In this document: positions 24,290 to 32,475 of the stretch, in pieces
Numbering within the stretch: the first letter of the stretch is position 1
Layout: each line of letters opens with the position of its first letter
NCBI GenBank assembly: GCA_036675815.1
Contig: JAKFEE010000058.1
Span: 62,001-126,000, forward strand
From: JAKFEE01 sp036675815
GTDB lineage: Bacteria; Pseudomonadota; Alphaproteobacteria; Rhodospirillales; Magnetospirillaceae
DNA: 64,000 nt
Direction of reading: 5' to 3'
Notes under the pieces: generated by a model
What the model saw: only the letters and a program-made list of their open reading frames with translations
Databases searched by the model: none
Told to the model about the DNA's origin: nothing
Position numbers and translations under genes: made by a program

Positions 24290-26043
24290 TCATCCTCTCC
24301 AGTCGGGATTTCACTGTCGATGGGTGCATCCGCCTCGGGTTCGGCGAGATCGCGCACCGCTTCGATGGTGGCGTCGGGGAACATGGCAAGCACCGCCTGC
24401 ACCAGCGGATGGGCGGCGGCATCGTCGCGCCGCTGCTGTTCGGCCGCCGTGTGCTGCTCGCGCAGGCTGGGGGCGCCGGCCTGCAGCGACGTGCCGACCG
24501 TCCAGCGACGCCCGGTCCACTCGGTGAGCAGCCGCCCCACCTGCTGGGCCAAATCCTTGGACGCCCGCTCGCCCGGGCGAAACTCGATCCGGCCCGGCTC
24601 GAAATGCACCAGGTGGACATTGGCCTTGAGCTGGGTGGCCAGGAGGCCCTCGCGCTTTTCGGTGAACAGCGCCACGACCTGCTCGAAGCTGCCCGGCATA
24701 CCGGGCATCGCCACGACTTCCGCGTCAAGCGCCGGCGCCGGGCTTGCTGCCAGCGCCATCTGCGGGCCGCCGCTGGGCATGGGTTCGAGTACGCGGGCAA
24801 CCGCCGGGCCAGGGCCACCGCCGCCACCGGCCGGAGCCGCCCCGCCTCCTCCGCCACCACCGGATGGCGGCAGCCCATCCTTCAGCTTCTGCAGGGCCTC
24901 CGCCGGGGTCGGCAGATCGGCCGCATAGCCCAGGCGCACCAGCACCATCTCGGCCGATTGCAGCGGCGACGGCGCCATACGTGTCTCGTTCAGGCCCTTG
25001 AGCAGCATCTGCCAGGCGCGTGTCAGCACCGCCATCGACAACTTGCCGGCCATGTCGGCGCCGCGCACGCGCTCGGTCTCCGAGGCTGCGGTCAACAAGT
25101 CGGGCGCATCGGGCGCCAGCTTGAGGCGCGTCAGCCAGTGCGTCAGTTCCAGCATGTCCTGGAGGACCACCACCGGATCGGCGCCCACCGCGTACTGGTC
25201 GCCCATCTGCTCCAGGGCGCCGCGGATGTCGCCCTTCATCACCGCGTCGAACAGGTCGAACACGCGTGCCCGGTCGGCGAGGCCGAGCATGTCGCGCACC
25301 TGCTCTTCCGTCACATCGCCGGTGCCGTGGGCGATGGCCTGGTCGAGCAGCGACAGGCCGTCGCGCACCGAGCCGTCGGCGGCGCGGGCGATCATGGCCA
25401 GGGCGGCGGGGGCGATGGTCGCCCCCTCCTTCTCGGCGATGGCGGCGAAATGCGCCTGCAGCACCGCCATGTCGACGCGGCGCAGATCGAATCGCTGGCA
25501 GCGCGACAGCACCGTCACCGGGATCTTGCGGATCTCGGTGGTGGCGAAGACGAACTTCACATGCTCGGGCGGCTCTTCGAGTGTCTTCAGCAGCGCGTTG
25601 AACGCCGCCGTCGACAGCATGTGCACTTCGTCGATGATGTAGATCTTGTAGCGCGCCGAGGTCGGGCGATAGCGCACTCCCTCGATGATCTCGCGGATGT
25701 CGTTGACGCCGGTGCGGCTGGCCGCATCCATTTCGAGGATGTCGACGTGGCGGTCCTCGGCAATGGCGCGGCAGTGCTCGCACACGCCGCACGGGCTGAC
25801 GGTGGGGCCGCCATGGCCGTCGGGTCCGATGCAGTTGAGGGCGCGGGCGATGATGCGGGCGGTGGTGGTCTTGCCGACGCCGCGCACGCCGGTGAGCACG
25901 AAGGCATGCGCCAAACGCCCCGCCTGGATGGCATTCGTCAGCGTCCGGACCAGCGCCTCCTGGCCGATCAGGCCCGAGAAGTCGGTCGGACGATACTTGC
26001 GGGCGAGAACCCGATAGACATTGGGCGTTGGCTGTTCGGTCAT
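24286..26043 (-). CDS. dnaX: DNA polymerase III subunit gamma/tau
   Basis: Clamp-loader ATPase of the replicative polymerase. The 585-residue protein has Walker A GVRGVGKTT (52-60), zinc-binding cysteines in the CGVCEHC region (85-91), Walker B and sensor motifs (IIDEVHML, then FVFATTEIRKIP), and clamp-loader domain III. A Gly/Pro/Ala-rich linker (about 395-420) leads to the tau C-terminal domain that binds polymerase. I did not see a clear A-rich slippery heptamer for the gamma frameshift. The SRP RNA is encoded just upstream on the same strand. Confidence 0.97.
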   Translation of the reverse strand: MTEQPTPNVYRVLARKYRPTDFSGLIGQEALVRTLTNAIQAGRLAHAFVLTGVRGVGKTTTARIIARALNCIGPDGHGGPTVSPCGVCEHCRAIAEDRHVDILEMDAASRTGVNDIREIIEGVRYRPTSARYKIYIIDEVHMLSTAAFNALLKTLEEPPEHVKFVFATTEIRKIPVTVLSRCQRFDLRRVDMAVLQAHFAAIAEKEGATIAPAALAMIARAADGSVRDGLSLLDQAIAHGTGDVTEEQVRDMLGLADRARVFDLFDAVMKGDIRGALEQMGDQYAVGADPVVVLQDMLELTHWLTRLKLAPDAPDLLTAASETERVRGADMAGKLSMAVLTRAWQMLLKGLNETRMAPSPLQSAEMVLVRLGYAADLPTPAEALQKLKDGLPPSGGGGGGGAAPAGGGGGPGPAVARVLEPMPSGGPQMALAASPAPALDAEVVAMPGMPGSFEQVVALFTEKREGLLATQLKANVHLVHFEPGRIEFRPGERASKDLAQQVGRLLTEWTGRRWTVGTSLQAGAPSLREQHTAAEQQRRDDAAAHPLVQAVLAMFPDATIEAVRDLAEPEADAPIDSEIPTGEDE

Positions 26044-26064
26044 CGCGCCCGCGGCTTCAAGGGT

Positions 26065-26160
26065 GGGAGACCGGACAACGACCCGAGCCGGGAATCGTTA
26101 CGGCTGCTTCCTTCCGGACCTGACCGGGTTGGCGACAGGCTCGCCCATCGCCGGCCTCCC
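26065..26160 (-). ncRNA. ffs: Signal recognition particle RNA (small bacterial type)
   Basis: The minus strand contains the universally conserved core GGTCAGGTCCGGAAGGAAGC around 26101-26125, followed by AGCC. The flanks GGGAGGCCGG (5' end, about 26160) and CCGGTCTCCC (3' end, about 26065) are complementary and close the single long hairpin expected of 4.5S-type RNA. Length is about 96 nt. The position between dnaX and a divergent gene is common in Alphaproteobacteria. Ends are set from base pairing and may shift by a few bases. Confidence 0.93.
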
Positions 26161-26166
26161 GACGGC

Positions 26167-26196
26167 TATATATCGGCCGAACGTCCTGAAAGGCAA
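26167..26196 (-). promoter_or_regulatory. Sigma-70-type promoter of the SRP RNA
   Basis: On the minus strand, TTGCCT (26191-26196) and TATATA (26167-26172) are separated by 18 bp, and the predicted RNA 5' end lies 7 bp beyond the -10 box. The match is strong for an alphaproteobacterium and suits a constitutive small RNA. Confidence 0.75.
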
Positions 26197-26314
26197 GGGT
26201 GAAAGCGGCGGCCGCGGCGGGACCCTGGCCGCGAGAGCCCTTCGGCCGACGGGCGGCCGGCAGGGCGCAAGACCAAGAAGAAAATTTCGGTGCACCGTGG
26301 CATCATCCCACGGC

Positions 26315-26329
26315 ACTGAACGGTTCAGT
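26315..26329. promoter_or_regulatory. Inverted repeat, probable TetR-family operator
   Basis: ACTGAAC-G-GTTCAGT is a perfect 7-bp inverted repeat 30 bp ahead of the TetR-family start codon, with another TTCAG half-site directly after it. A second hairpin, CCGTGG...CCACGG, is at 26295-26313. The size and position fit an operator for autoregulation. Confidence 0.62.
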
Positions 26330-26359
26330 TCAGAAAGAAATCGAGGGTGGGGGTTCAGT

Positions 26360-27001
26360 ATGGCGAAGCGCGGCGCAGCGGCAGCGATAACGGGCAGCAA
26401 ACGCGAGGCAATCCTGTCGGCGGCACTATCGGTATTCCTGGAAAGCGGTTATGCCGCCGCCAGCATGGATGTCGTCGCCACCCGCGCCGGCGTGTCAAAG
26501 GCCACCGTCTACGCGCATTTCACCAGCAAGGATTCGCTGTTCGGCGCCCTCATCGCCGCCCGCTGCGACAGCTGTTTCGGCTATCTAGAACAACCGGACG
26601 TCGACGCCGGCGGCCTGCGCGCCAGCCTGATCAAGATCGGCCGCGACTTCTTCGACATGGTGACGGCCCCGGACGCACTGGGCATGTTCCGGGTGGTGGT
26701 GGCGGAGGCGCCGCGCTTCCCCGAGGTGGGCGAGGCCTTCTACCAGGCCGGCCCCGCTCCCGGGCTGCAGGCCATGAGCCGCTTCTTCGCCGAGTTGACC
26801 CGTCGAGGGCTGCTCGACACCCCCGACCCGCGGCTGGCGGCCGAGTTCTTCGTCGGCATGCTGCGCAGCGAGACCTATCTGCTGCGACTGCTCGGCCTGC
26901 CCGGCCCCACCCGGCCGGTCGAGGAGACGATCGAGCGGGCGGTGGACGTCATCATGCGCGCCTACGCACCCGAGGCCCCGCGTCAGCCGACCACCTTGTA
27001 G
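26360..27001 (+). CDS. TetR/AcrR-family transcriptional regulator
   Basis: A 213-residue regulator. The N-terminal helix-turn-helix (about 15-60) reads REAILSAALSVFLESGYAAA, then VATRAGVSKATVYAHFTSKD. The C-terminal ligand-binding domain resembles the AefR/TetR_C_7 group (FRVVVAEAPRFPEVGEAFY). ATG 26360 follows a GAGGGTGGGG box. It has no obvious efflux or enzyme target next to it; the likely operator lies just upstream, so autoregulation is probable. The 3' end overlaps the convergent methyltransferase gene by 19 bp. Confidence 0.9.
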   Translation: MAKRGAAAAITGSKREAILSAALSVFLESGYAAASMDVVATRAGVSKATVYAHFTSKDSLFGALIAARCDSCFGYLEQPDVDAGGLRASLIKIGRDFFDMVTAPDALGMFRVVVAEAPRFPEVGEAFYQAGPAPGLQAMSRFFAELTRRGLLDTPDPRLAAEFFVGMLRSETYLLRLLGLPGPTRPVEETIERAVDVIMRAYAPEAPRQPTTL

Positions 27002-27624
27002 ACCGAGGTGTCGCGGATGGCGCGATCTTCCAGATCGGTGCTGCAGGGCACGACATAGGTCGCCAGCCGCAGCAAGCCGTGTGGAGGAAGATAGCTGCGG
27101 CCAGGGTCGGCCATCAGCACCTCGACGCCATCGGCAGCCAGCGCCCGGAACCAGGCAAACACGCGCTCGGCCATCGGCCGCTCGTAGCAGACGTCGCCGG
27201 CCACCACCAGGTCCCAGCCGCGATTGCCGCCGCCGACCACATCCTCGGTGACAACGCCGATGTCGACGTCGTTGGCCTCGGCGTTGAGGCGGATGGCGGC
27301 GATCGAAAAGGCATCGATCTCCGCAGCCTCGGCAAGGGCGCCAACCTTGGCGGCGGCGATGCCCGATAGCCCCGAGCCGGCAGCGAAATCGAGCACGCGG
27401 CGGCCACGAACCCGTCCCGGATTGTCGAGCAGCCAGCGCGACAGCGCTTGCCCGCCGGGCCAGGCGAACGCCCAATAGGGCGGCGGCATCTTGTTGGATT
27501 GCAGGAAGTCTTCCGTCGCCTGCCACAACGGTGTCACCTCTGTGGCCAGATGCAGAGCGATCTCGGGCACCAGCGGCGGCGCGGCAAGAACGGTATTGGC
27601 GCGCACGAAGTCGGCGGCGTTCAC
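26983..27624 (-). CDS. Protein-lysine methyltransferase of the EtfB-KMT type
   Basis: A 213-residue seven-beta-strand SAM methyltransferase. It shows LWQATEDFLQSNKMPPPYWA and FAWPGGQALSRWLL near the N-terminus, SAM motif I RRVLDFAAGSGLSGIAAA, the acidic AEIDAFS, and the catalytic-region motif VAGDVCYE. This layout is that of ETFBKMT-like enzymes, which methylate lysines of electron transfer flavoprotein beta near the dehydrogenase and ETF-QO contact site. That substrate is assigned by family; the ETF-QO gene is 20 kb away in this window. The start is GTG overlapping the ubiA stop (GTGA), so it is translated with ubiA. Confidence 0.85.
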   Translation of the reverse strand: MNAADFVRANTVLAAPPLVPEIALHLATEVTPLWQATEDFLQSNKMPPPYWAFAWPGGQALSRWLLDNPGRVRGRRVLDFAAGSGLSGIAAAKVGALAEAAEIDAFSIAAIRLNAEANDVDIGVVTEDVVGGGNRGWDLVVAGDVCYERPMAERVFAWFRALAADGVEVLMADPGRSYLPPHGLLRLATYVVPCSTDLEDRAIRDTSVYKVVG

Positions 27625-28535
27625 GCCAGCCTCCCGGCGACGATCGCCGCCAGCAGGATGAGGCCGAAGGTGCGGTTGGACTTGAACTTGCTCAGGCAGT
27701 CGGCCGAATCATCGGTTCTCAGCGTCGACACCTGCCAGACGAGTTGGGCCCCGGCCACCACCAGGCCGGCAAAGAACGGCCAGGACAGCCCGGCGAGATG
27801 CCCCGACAGCCCGATCAGCAGCAGCGCCACGCCGTAGAACGCCCACAGCATCGGCACCGTGCGCTCGCCCAGCGCCAAGGCCGTCGACTTCACCCCCACC
27901 AGCACGTCGTCCTCCTTGTCCTGATGGGCGTAGATGGTGTCGTAGCCGAGCGTCCAGAACAGGCCGGCGGCGTAGAGGACGCCGGCCGGCGTCGCCAAGG
28001 AGCCGGTCACCGCCGCCCAGCCGACCAGGGCGCCCCAGTTGAAGGTCAGGCCCAGCCACGCCTGCGGCCAATAGGTGATGCGCTTCATGAACGGATAGGG
28101 TACGACCAGCAACAAGGATGCGGCACCGATGGCGATGGCGAAGGGCGACAACTGCACCAGGACGGCCAGGCCGATCAGCAATTGCAGCCCGAGGAAGGCG
28201 ATGGCGCGCGGGACGCTGATCTGGCCGCTGGCGATCGGCCGGGCGGCGGTGCGCGCCACCTTGGCGTCGAACGCGCGGTCGGCGATATCGTTGATGGTGC
28301 ATCCGGCGCCGCGCATGACCACCGCACCGATGCCGAACAGTGCCATCAGCCACACGTCCGGCCAGCCCTGCGCGGCCAGCGCCGTGCTCCACCAGCAAGG
28401 CAGCAGCAGCAACCAGGTACCGATGGGCCGGTCGAGCCGCATGAGGCGCGCATAGGGCCGCAGCGAGGGCGGCAGCCAGCGATCGACCCAGTTGCCGATG
28501 GGAATGTCGCCGCGTAGGGTTCGGGTGGGGTGCAT
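27621..28535 (-). CDS. ubiA: 4-hydroxybenzoate polyprenyltransferase UbiA
   Basis: Integral membrane prenyltransferase that attaches the polyprenyl tail to 4-hydroxybenzoate in ubiquinone synthesis. The 304-residue protein has about eight or nine hydrophobic helices. The first Asp-rich motif is NDIADRAFD (82-90) and the second is YAHQDKEDD. ATG 28535 is chosen because it begins just before conserved sequence (MHPTRTLRGDIPIGNWVDRW); an upstream extension to 28598 is not conserved-looking. It is divergent from rsmE with a 50-bp gap. Confidence 0.95.
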   Translation of the reverse strand: MHPTRTLRGDIPIGNWVDRWLPPSLRPYARLMRLDRPIGTWLLLLPCWWSTALAAQGWPDVWLMALFGIGAVVMRGAGCTINDIADRAFDAKVARTAARPIASGQISVPRAIAFLGLQLLIGLAVLVQLSPFAIAIGAASLLLVVPYPFMKRITYWPQAWLGLTFNWGALVGWAAVTGSLATPAGVLYAAGLFWTLGYDTIYAHQDKEDDVLVGVKSTALALGERTVPMLWAFYGVALLLIGLSGHLAGLSWPFFAGLVVAGAQLVWQVSTLRTDDSADCLSKFKSNRTFGLILLAAIVAGRLA

Positions 28536-28585
28536 CGACTCACCATACGAAGGCCGGCGACGGCGCTCAAGCGACAGGAACGGGA

Positions 28586-29347
28586 ATGCTCGAAACACCG
28601 AAGTTGCGGCTGTATCTGCCCGTTCCGCTGGCGCATGGCACGGCGGTGGCGGTCTCGGCCGACCAGGCGCATTACCTCGCCAACGTCATGCGGGCACGGT
28701 CTGGCGATGCGGTTGCGGTGTTCAATGGTCGCGACGGCGAGTGGTTCGGCAGGATCGAGGCCCTGGCCAAGGGCCGCGCCACCATCACACTCGCACGCCC
28801 GCTGCGGGAGCAAGCGCCGGAACCGGACGTATGGCTGGCCTTTGCCCCGCTCAAGGGGCCGCGCATCGACATGGTGGTGGAGAAGGCAACGGAGCTGGGG
28901 GTGGCGGCCCTGTGGCCGGTGTTCACCCGCCATACCGTCGTCAGCCGCGTCAACGACGACCGCCTGCGGGCGCACGCGGTCGAGGCCGCCGAGCAATGCG
29001 AGCGCCTGTCGGTGCCAGAGCTGATGGAATCGACGACGTTGGAGCGGGCACTGGCGACCTGGCCCGCGGGCCGCCAGCTAGTGGTGATGGATGAGACCGG
29101 CACCGGCGCACCGATCGCCGAGGCGCTGCCCGGCCTGAGCGACGGCCCGGTGGCGTTCCTGGCCGGGCCGGAGGGTGGCTTCGCCAAATCTGAGCTTGAC
29201 GGTCTGCGGCGTCTGCCGTTTGTTACCTTCATCGGACTGGGGCCGCGCATTCTTCGCGCCGACACGGCCGCGCTGGCGGCTCTGGCCTGCTGGCAGGCAT
29301 GGCGAGGCGATTGGCGGCAGCGACCCGCCTTCCGGTCCGCCGATTGA
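28586..29347 (+). CDS. rsmE: 16S rRNA (uracil-1498-N3)-methyltransferase RsmE
   Basis: SPOUT-class methyltransferase acting on 16S rRNA. The 253-residue protein has an N-terminal PUA-like domain (about 1-75), then APLKGPRIDMVVEKATELGV and the knot motifs GPEGGFAKSEL and LGPRILRADTAALAAL, which bind SAM. Length and motifs match RsmE. It is followed after 16 bp by gshA on the same strand. Confidence 0.96.
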   Translation: MLETPKLRLYLPVPLAHGTAVAVSADQAHYLANVMRARSGDAVAVFNGRDGEWFGRIEALAKGRATITLARPLREQAPEPDVWLAFAPLKGPRIDMVVEKATELGVAALWPVFTRHTVVSRVNDDRLRAHAVEAAEQCERLSVPELMESTTLERALATWPAGRQLVVMDETGTGAPIAEALPGLSDGPVAFLAGPEGGFAKSELDGLRRLPFVTFIGLGPRILRADTAALAALACWQAWRGDWRQRPAFRSAD

Positions 29348-29363
29348 TCTTCCTGAGGCATCC

Positions 29364-30731
29364 ATGTCTGCATTCGCGCAACCCGCCGGCGAGCCGATCA
29401 CCAACAAGCGTCAGCTGGTGGAATTTCTGGAGGCGGGGTGCAGGCCGCGCGAAAAATGGCTGATCGGCACCGAACACGAGAAATTCTGCTACACCCTCGA
29501 TGACCTTAAGCCCCTGCCCTATGCCGGACCGCGCAGCATTCGCGCAGTGCTCGACGCCTTGTGCGATTTGGGCTGGCAGCCGGTGTTCGAGGGCGACGAG
29601 ATCATCGCGCTCACCGACCAGACCGGCGCGGCGGTAAGCCTGGAGCCGGGTGGCCAGCTCGAGTTGTCAGGCGCGCCGCTGTTGACCATCCACGAGACCT
29701 GCCGCGAGGTGACGCGCCACCTGCGTCAGTGCAAGCAGATCGGCTCGAAGCTGAATATCGCCTTCCTCGGCCTGGGCTTCACGCCCAAATGGACACGCGA
29801 CGAGATGCCGTGGATGCCCAAGGGCCGCTATGCCATCATGCACGACTACATGCCCAAGCGCGGCAATCTCGGCCTCGACATGATGCTGCGCACCTGCACC
29901 GTGCAGGTGAATCTGGACTTCGGTTCGGAAGCCGACATGGTCAAGAAGTTCCGCGTGTCACTGGCGCTGCAGCCGGTGGCGACGGCGCTGTGGGCCAACT
30001 CGCCGCTGGTCGAGGGCAAGCCCTCGGGCTATCTGTCCTATCGCAGCCACATCTGGACGGACACCGATCCCGACCGCACCGGCATCCTGCCCTTCGTCTT
30101 CGAGGAGGGCATGGGGTTCGAACGCTATGTCGACTACGTGCTCGACGTGCCGATGTATTTCGTCTACCGCCAGGGCCGCTACATCGACGCCTCGGGCCAG
30201 TCGTTCCGCGACTTCATGGACGGCCGCCTGCCGGCCCTGCCCGGCGAACGGCCGAGCATCGGCGATTGGGCCGATCACCTGACGACGCTGTTCCCCGAGG
30301 TGCGCCTCAAGCGCTATCTGGAAATGCGCGGCGCCGACGGCGGGCCATGGGCGCGGCTGTGCGCGCTGCCGGCGTTCTGGACCGGCCTGTTGTACGACGA
30401 CCAGAGCTTGGACGCCGCCTGGCAGTTGGTGAAGGACTGGTCGATCGAGGATCATCTGGCGCTGCGCACGACGGTGCCGCGCCTGGGTCTGCGCACCCCG
30501 TTCCGCAGCGGGTCGCTGCGTGAGGTGGCCGTGCAGGTCCTCGAGTTGTCGCGCCAGGGCCTCAGCCGCCGCGCCAAGTGCGACGGCGATGGCCGCGACG
30601 AGACCATGTTCCTCGACACCCTGCGCTCCGCCGCGGAAACGGGCCGATCGCCAGCCGACGAGCTGCTGGATGCCTATCACGGTCGATGGGGCGGCAGCGT
30701 CGATCCGCTGTTCCGCGAGTACGCGTACTAA
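29364..30731 (+). CDS. gshA: Glutamate-cysteine ligase (plant/alphaproteobacterial type)
   Basis: Forms gamma-glutamylcysteine, the first step of glutathione synthesis. The 455-residue protein shows WLIGTEHEKFCYTLDDLKPLPY near the N-terminus, LTDQTGAAVSLEPGGQLELSG, and YMPKRGNLGLDMMLRTCTVQVNLDF, which together mark the GCS2-type ligase of proteobacteria and plants. ATG 29364 has CTGAGG nine bases upstream; longer readings run into rsmE. The product might also feed EgtB at the left edge of the window (inference). Confidence 0.96.
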   Translation: MSAFAQPAGEPITNKRQLVEFLEAGCRPREKWLIGTEHEKFCYTLDDLKPLPYAGPRSIRAVLDALCDLGWQPVFEGDEIIALTDQTGAAVSLEPGGQLELSGAPLLTIHETCREVTRHLRQCKQIGSKLNIAFLGLGFTPKWTRDEMPWMPKGRYAIMHDYMPKRGNLGLDMMLRTCTVQVNLDFGSEADMVKKFRVSLALQPVATALWANSPLVEGKPSGYLSYRSHIWTDTDPDRTGILPFVFEEGMGFERYVDYVLDVPMYFVYRQGRYIDASGQSFRDFMDGRLPALPGERPSIGDWADHLTTLFPEVRLKRYLEMRGADGGPWARLCALPAFWTGLLYDDQSLDAAWQLVKDWSIEDHLALRTTVPRLGLRTPFRSGSLREVAVQVLELSRQGLSRRAKCDGDGRDETMFLDTLRSAAETGRSPADELLDAYHGRWGGSVDPLFREYAY

Positions 30732-30741
30732 GGAAGACATC

Positions 30742-31038
30742 ATGACCGAGTGCCGCAGCATCGACGAAGTCCGCACCCACATCGACCGTATCGACGCGCA
30801 GATCGTGCCGCTTCTGGCCGAGCGCAGCGGCTATGTCGAACAGGCCGCCAAGTTCAAGAAGGACAAGCACGCCGTGCTGGTGCCCGAGCGCGTCGAGCAG
30901 ATCATCCTGCATGCGCGCCATCTTGCCGCCGAAAACGGCGCCGACCCCGACCTCATCGAGAAGATCTACCGGGCGATGCTGGACTGTTTCCTGCTGCACG
31001 AAACCAAGGTGTGGCCGAAGCTCCACGACAACGGCTAA
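30742..31038 (+). CDS. Chorismate mutase, AroQ class
   Basis: A 98-residue all-helical protein matching the monofunctional AroQ/PchB fold: IDEVRTHIDRIDAQIVPLLAERSGYVEQAAKFK in the first long helix, then VLVPERVEQIILHARHLAAENGADPDLIEKIYR. The Arg and Lys residues of the active site are in expected places. It likely converts chorismate to prephenate; an isochorismate pyruvate-lyase cannot be excluded on sequence alone. AAGGAAG precedes ATG 30742, and the gene starts 10 bp after gshA. Confidence 0.87.
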   Translation: MTECRSIDEVRTHIDRIDAQIVPLLAERSGYVEQAAKFKKDKHAVLVPERVEQIILHARHLAAENGADPDLIEKIYRAMLDCFLLHETKVWPKLHDNG

Positions 31039-31048
31039 CGGCGCGGCT

Positions 31049-31510
31049 CTATTTCGGCGCCTGCCGGGCGTCGAGCAGGCCCTTTCGCGCCAGGGCGTCG
31101 GCCCGCTCGTTCTCGGGATGGCCGGCATGGCCCCTGACCCAGTGCCAGCGCACCTGGTGCGCCGCCGCCGCCGCCTCGAGGCCGCGCCACAGATCCTCGT
31201 TCTTCACCGGCTTCTTGTCGGCGGTTTTCCAGCCGCGGCGCTTCCACCCGGCCAGCCATTCCGAAATGCCTTTCTGCACGTACTGGCTGTCGGTGTAGAC
31301 GTCGACCTGGCAGGGGCGCTTCAGCATGGTGAGTCCCTCGATCACCGCCCGCAGTTCCATGCGGTTGTTGGTGGTCAGCGGCTCGCCCCCCGACAGTTCC
31401 TTCTCCACGCCCTTGTACCGCAGGATGGCGCCCCAGCCGCCGGGGCCGGGATTGCCGCTGCAGGCGCCATCGGTGTAGAGCTCGACCGCCACCGGTTGCG
31501 GCACGGTCAT
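31049..31510 (-). CDS. rnhA: Ribonuclease HI
   Basis: Degrades the RNA strand of RNA-DNA hybrids. The 153-residue protein has the full active site: D14 (YTDG), E52 (NRMEL), D74 (YTDS), H128 (RGHAG) and D138 (NERAD). The basic handle region KRRGWKTADKKPVKN is present. ATG 31510 overlaps the thrB stop (ATGA), so it is the third gene of ispH-thrB-rnhA. Confidence 0.97.
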   Translation of the reverse strand: MTVPQPVAVELYTDGACSGNPGPGGWGAILRYKGVEKELSGGEPLTTNNRMELRAVIEGLTMLKRPCQVDVYTDSQYVQKGISEWLAGWKRRGWKTADKKPVKNEDLWRGLEAAAAAHQVRWHWVRGHAGHPENERADALARKGLLDARQAPK

Positions 31511-32472
31511 TGCTCGAGCCCGTAGGCGCCGAGGCCGGGGATGCCGGCATGAAACCGCAGCTTGCGCAGGTATTCCAGCGGATCTTTGCGCCGAACCAGT
31601 GCCCCCGGCGGCGTGTTCAGCCAGTCGTAGAGGCGGGTGAGCAGGAAGCGCATGGCGCTGCCGCGGGCCAGGACCGGCAACGCCTGCATCTCGTCGATGC
31701 TCATCGGGCGCACGCGGCGATAGTTGGCCAGCAGGTGATTGGCCTTCGTGGCATTGAAGCTGCCGTCTGGCTCGAAGCACCAGGCGTTGAGACAGATGGC
31801 CACGTCATAGGCAAAGGCGTCGGTGCAGGCGAAATAGAAGTCGATGATCCCCGAACAGCGGTCGCCGAGGAAGAACACGTTGTCGGGAAACAGGTCGGCA
31901 TGGATGACGCCGGTGGGCAGGTCTTTCGGCCAGTTTGCCTCCAGCCAGTCCAGTTCCTCGTAGAGAATGGCCGCCAGCCCGGGCTTCACCTCGTCGGCGC
32001 GTGCCGCCGACTTGTCCAGCAACGGCCGCCAGCCGGCAACCGACAGGTCGTTGGGTCGGGTCATGGCGAAATCGGCGCCGGCCACGTGCATGGCCGCCAT
32101 CGCCTCGCCCAGCAGGGCGCAGTGGTGCACGCTGATGCGGCGCGGCCACATGCCCTGGAGGAAGGTGACGATACAGGCCGGACGGCCGCATAATTCCCGC
32201 AGGGCGCAGCCGTCACGGGCGTGCACCGGCGTCGGGCAGGCCATACCCTTGGCCGCCAGATGATCCATCAAGCCGACGAAGAACGGCAGATCGCCCGGGT
32301 TCACCCGCTTCTCGTAGAGCGTGAGGATGTAGGGCTTGCTCTCGGTCTGCAGCAGATAGTTGCTGTTCTCGACGCCCTCGGCGATGCCCTTGCAGGACAC
32401 CACCTCGCCAATGTCGTAGGCGGCGACGAATGCCGCCAGATCCTCGTCCGAGACTTCGGTGTAGACCGCCAT
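31507..32472 (-). CDS. thrB: Homoserine kinase, ThrB (aminoglycoside phosphotransferase fold)
   Basis: Phosphorylates homoserine in threonine synthesis; thrC is at 54.3 kb. The 321-residue protein is of the APH-fold type found in Alphaproteobacteria and Pseudomonas, not the GHMP type. Motifs: GVENSNYLLQT, HADLFPDNVFF (catalytic loop) and IIDFYFACTDAFAYDVAICLNAW (metal site). It lies between ispH and rnhA, with 3 bp to ispH and a 4-bp overlap with rnhA. Confidence 0.95.
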   Translation of the reverse strand: MAVYTEVSDEDLAAFVAAYDIGEVVSCKGIAEGVENSNYLLQTESKPYILTLYEKRVNPGDLPFFVGLMDHLAAKGMACPTPVHARDGCALRELCGRPACIVTFLQGMWPRRISVHHCALLGEAMAAMHVAGADFAMTRPNDLSVAGWRPLLDKSAARADEVKPGLAAILYEELDWLEANWPKDLPTGVIHADLFPDNVFFLGDRCSGIIDFYFACTDAFAYDVAICLNAWCFEPDGSFNATKANHLLANYRRVRPMSIDEMQALPVLARGSAMRFLLTRLYDWLNTPPGALVRRKDPLEYLRKLRFHAGIPGLGAYGLEQ

Positions 32473-32475
32473 GGA

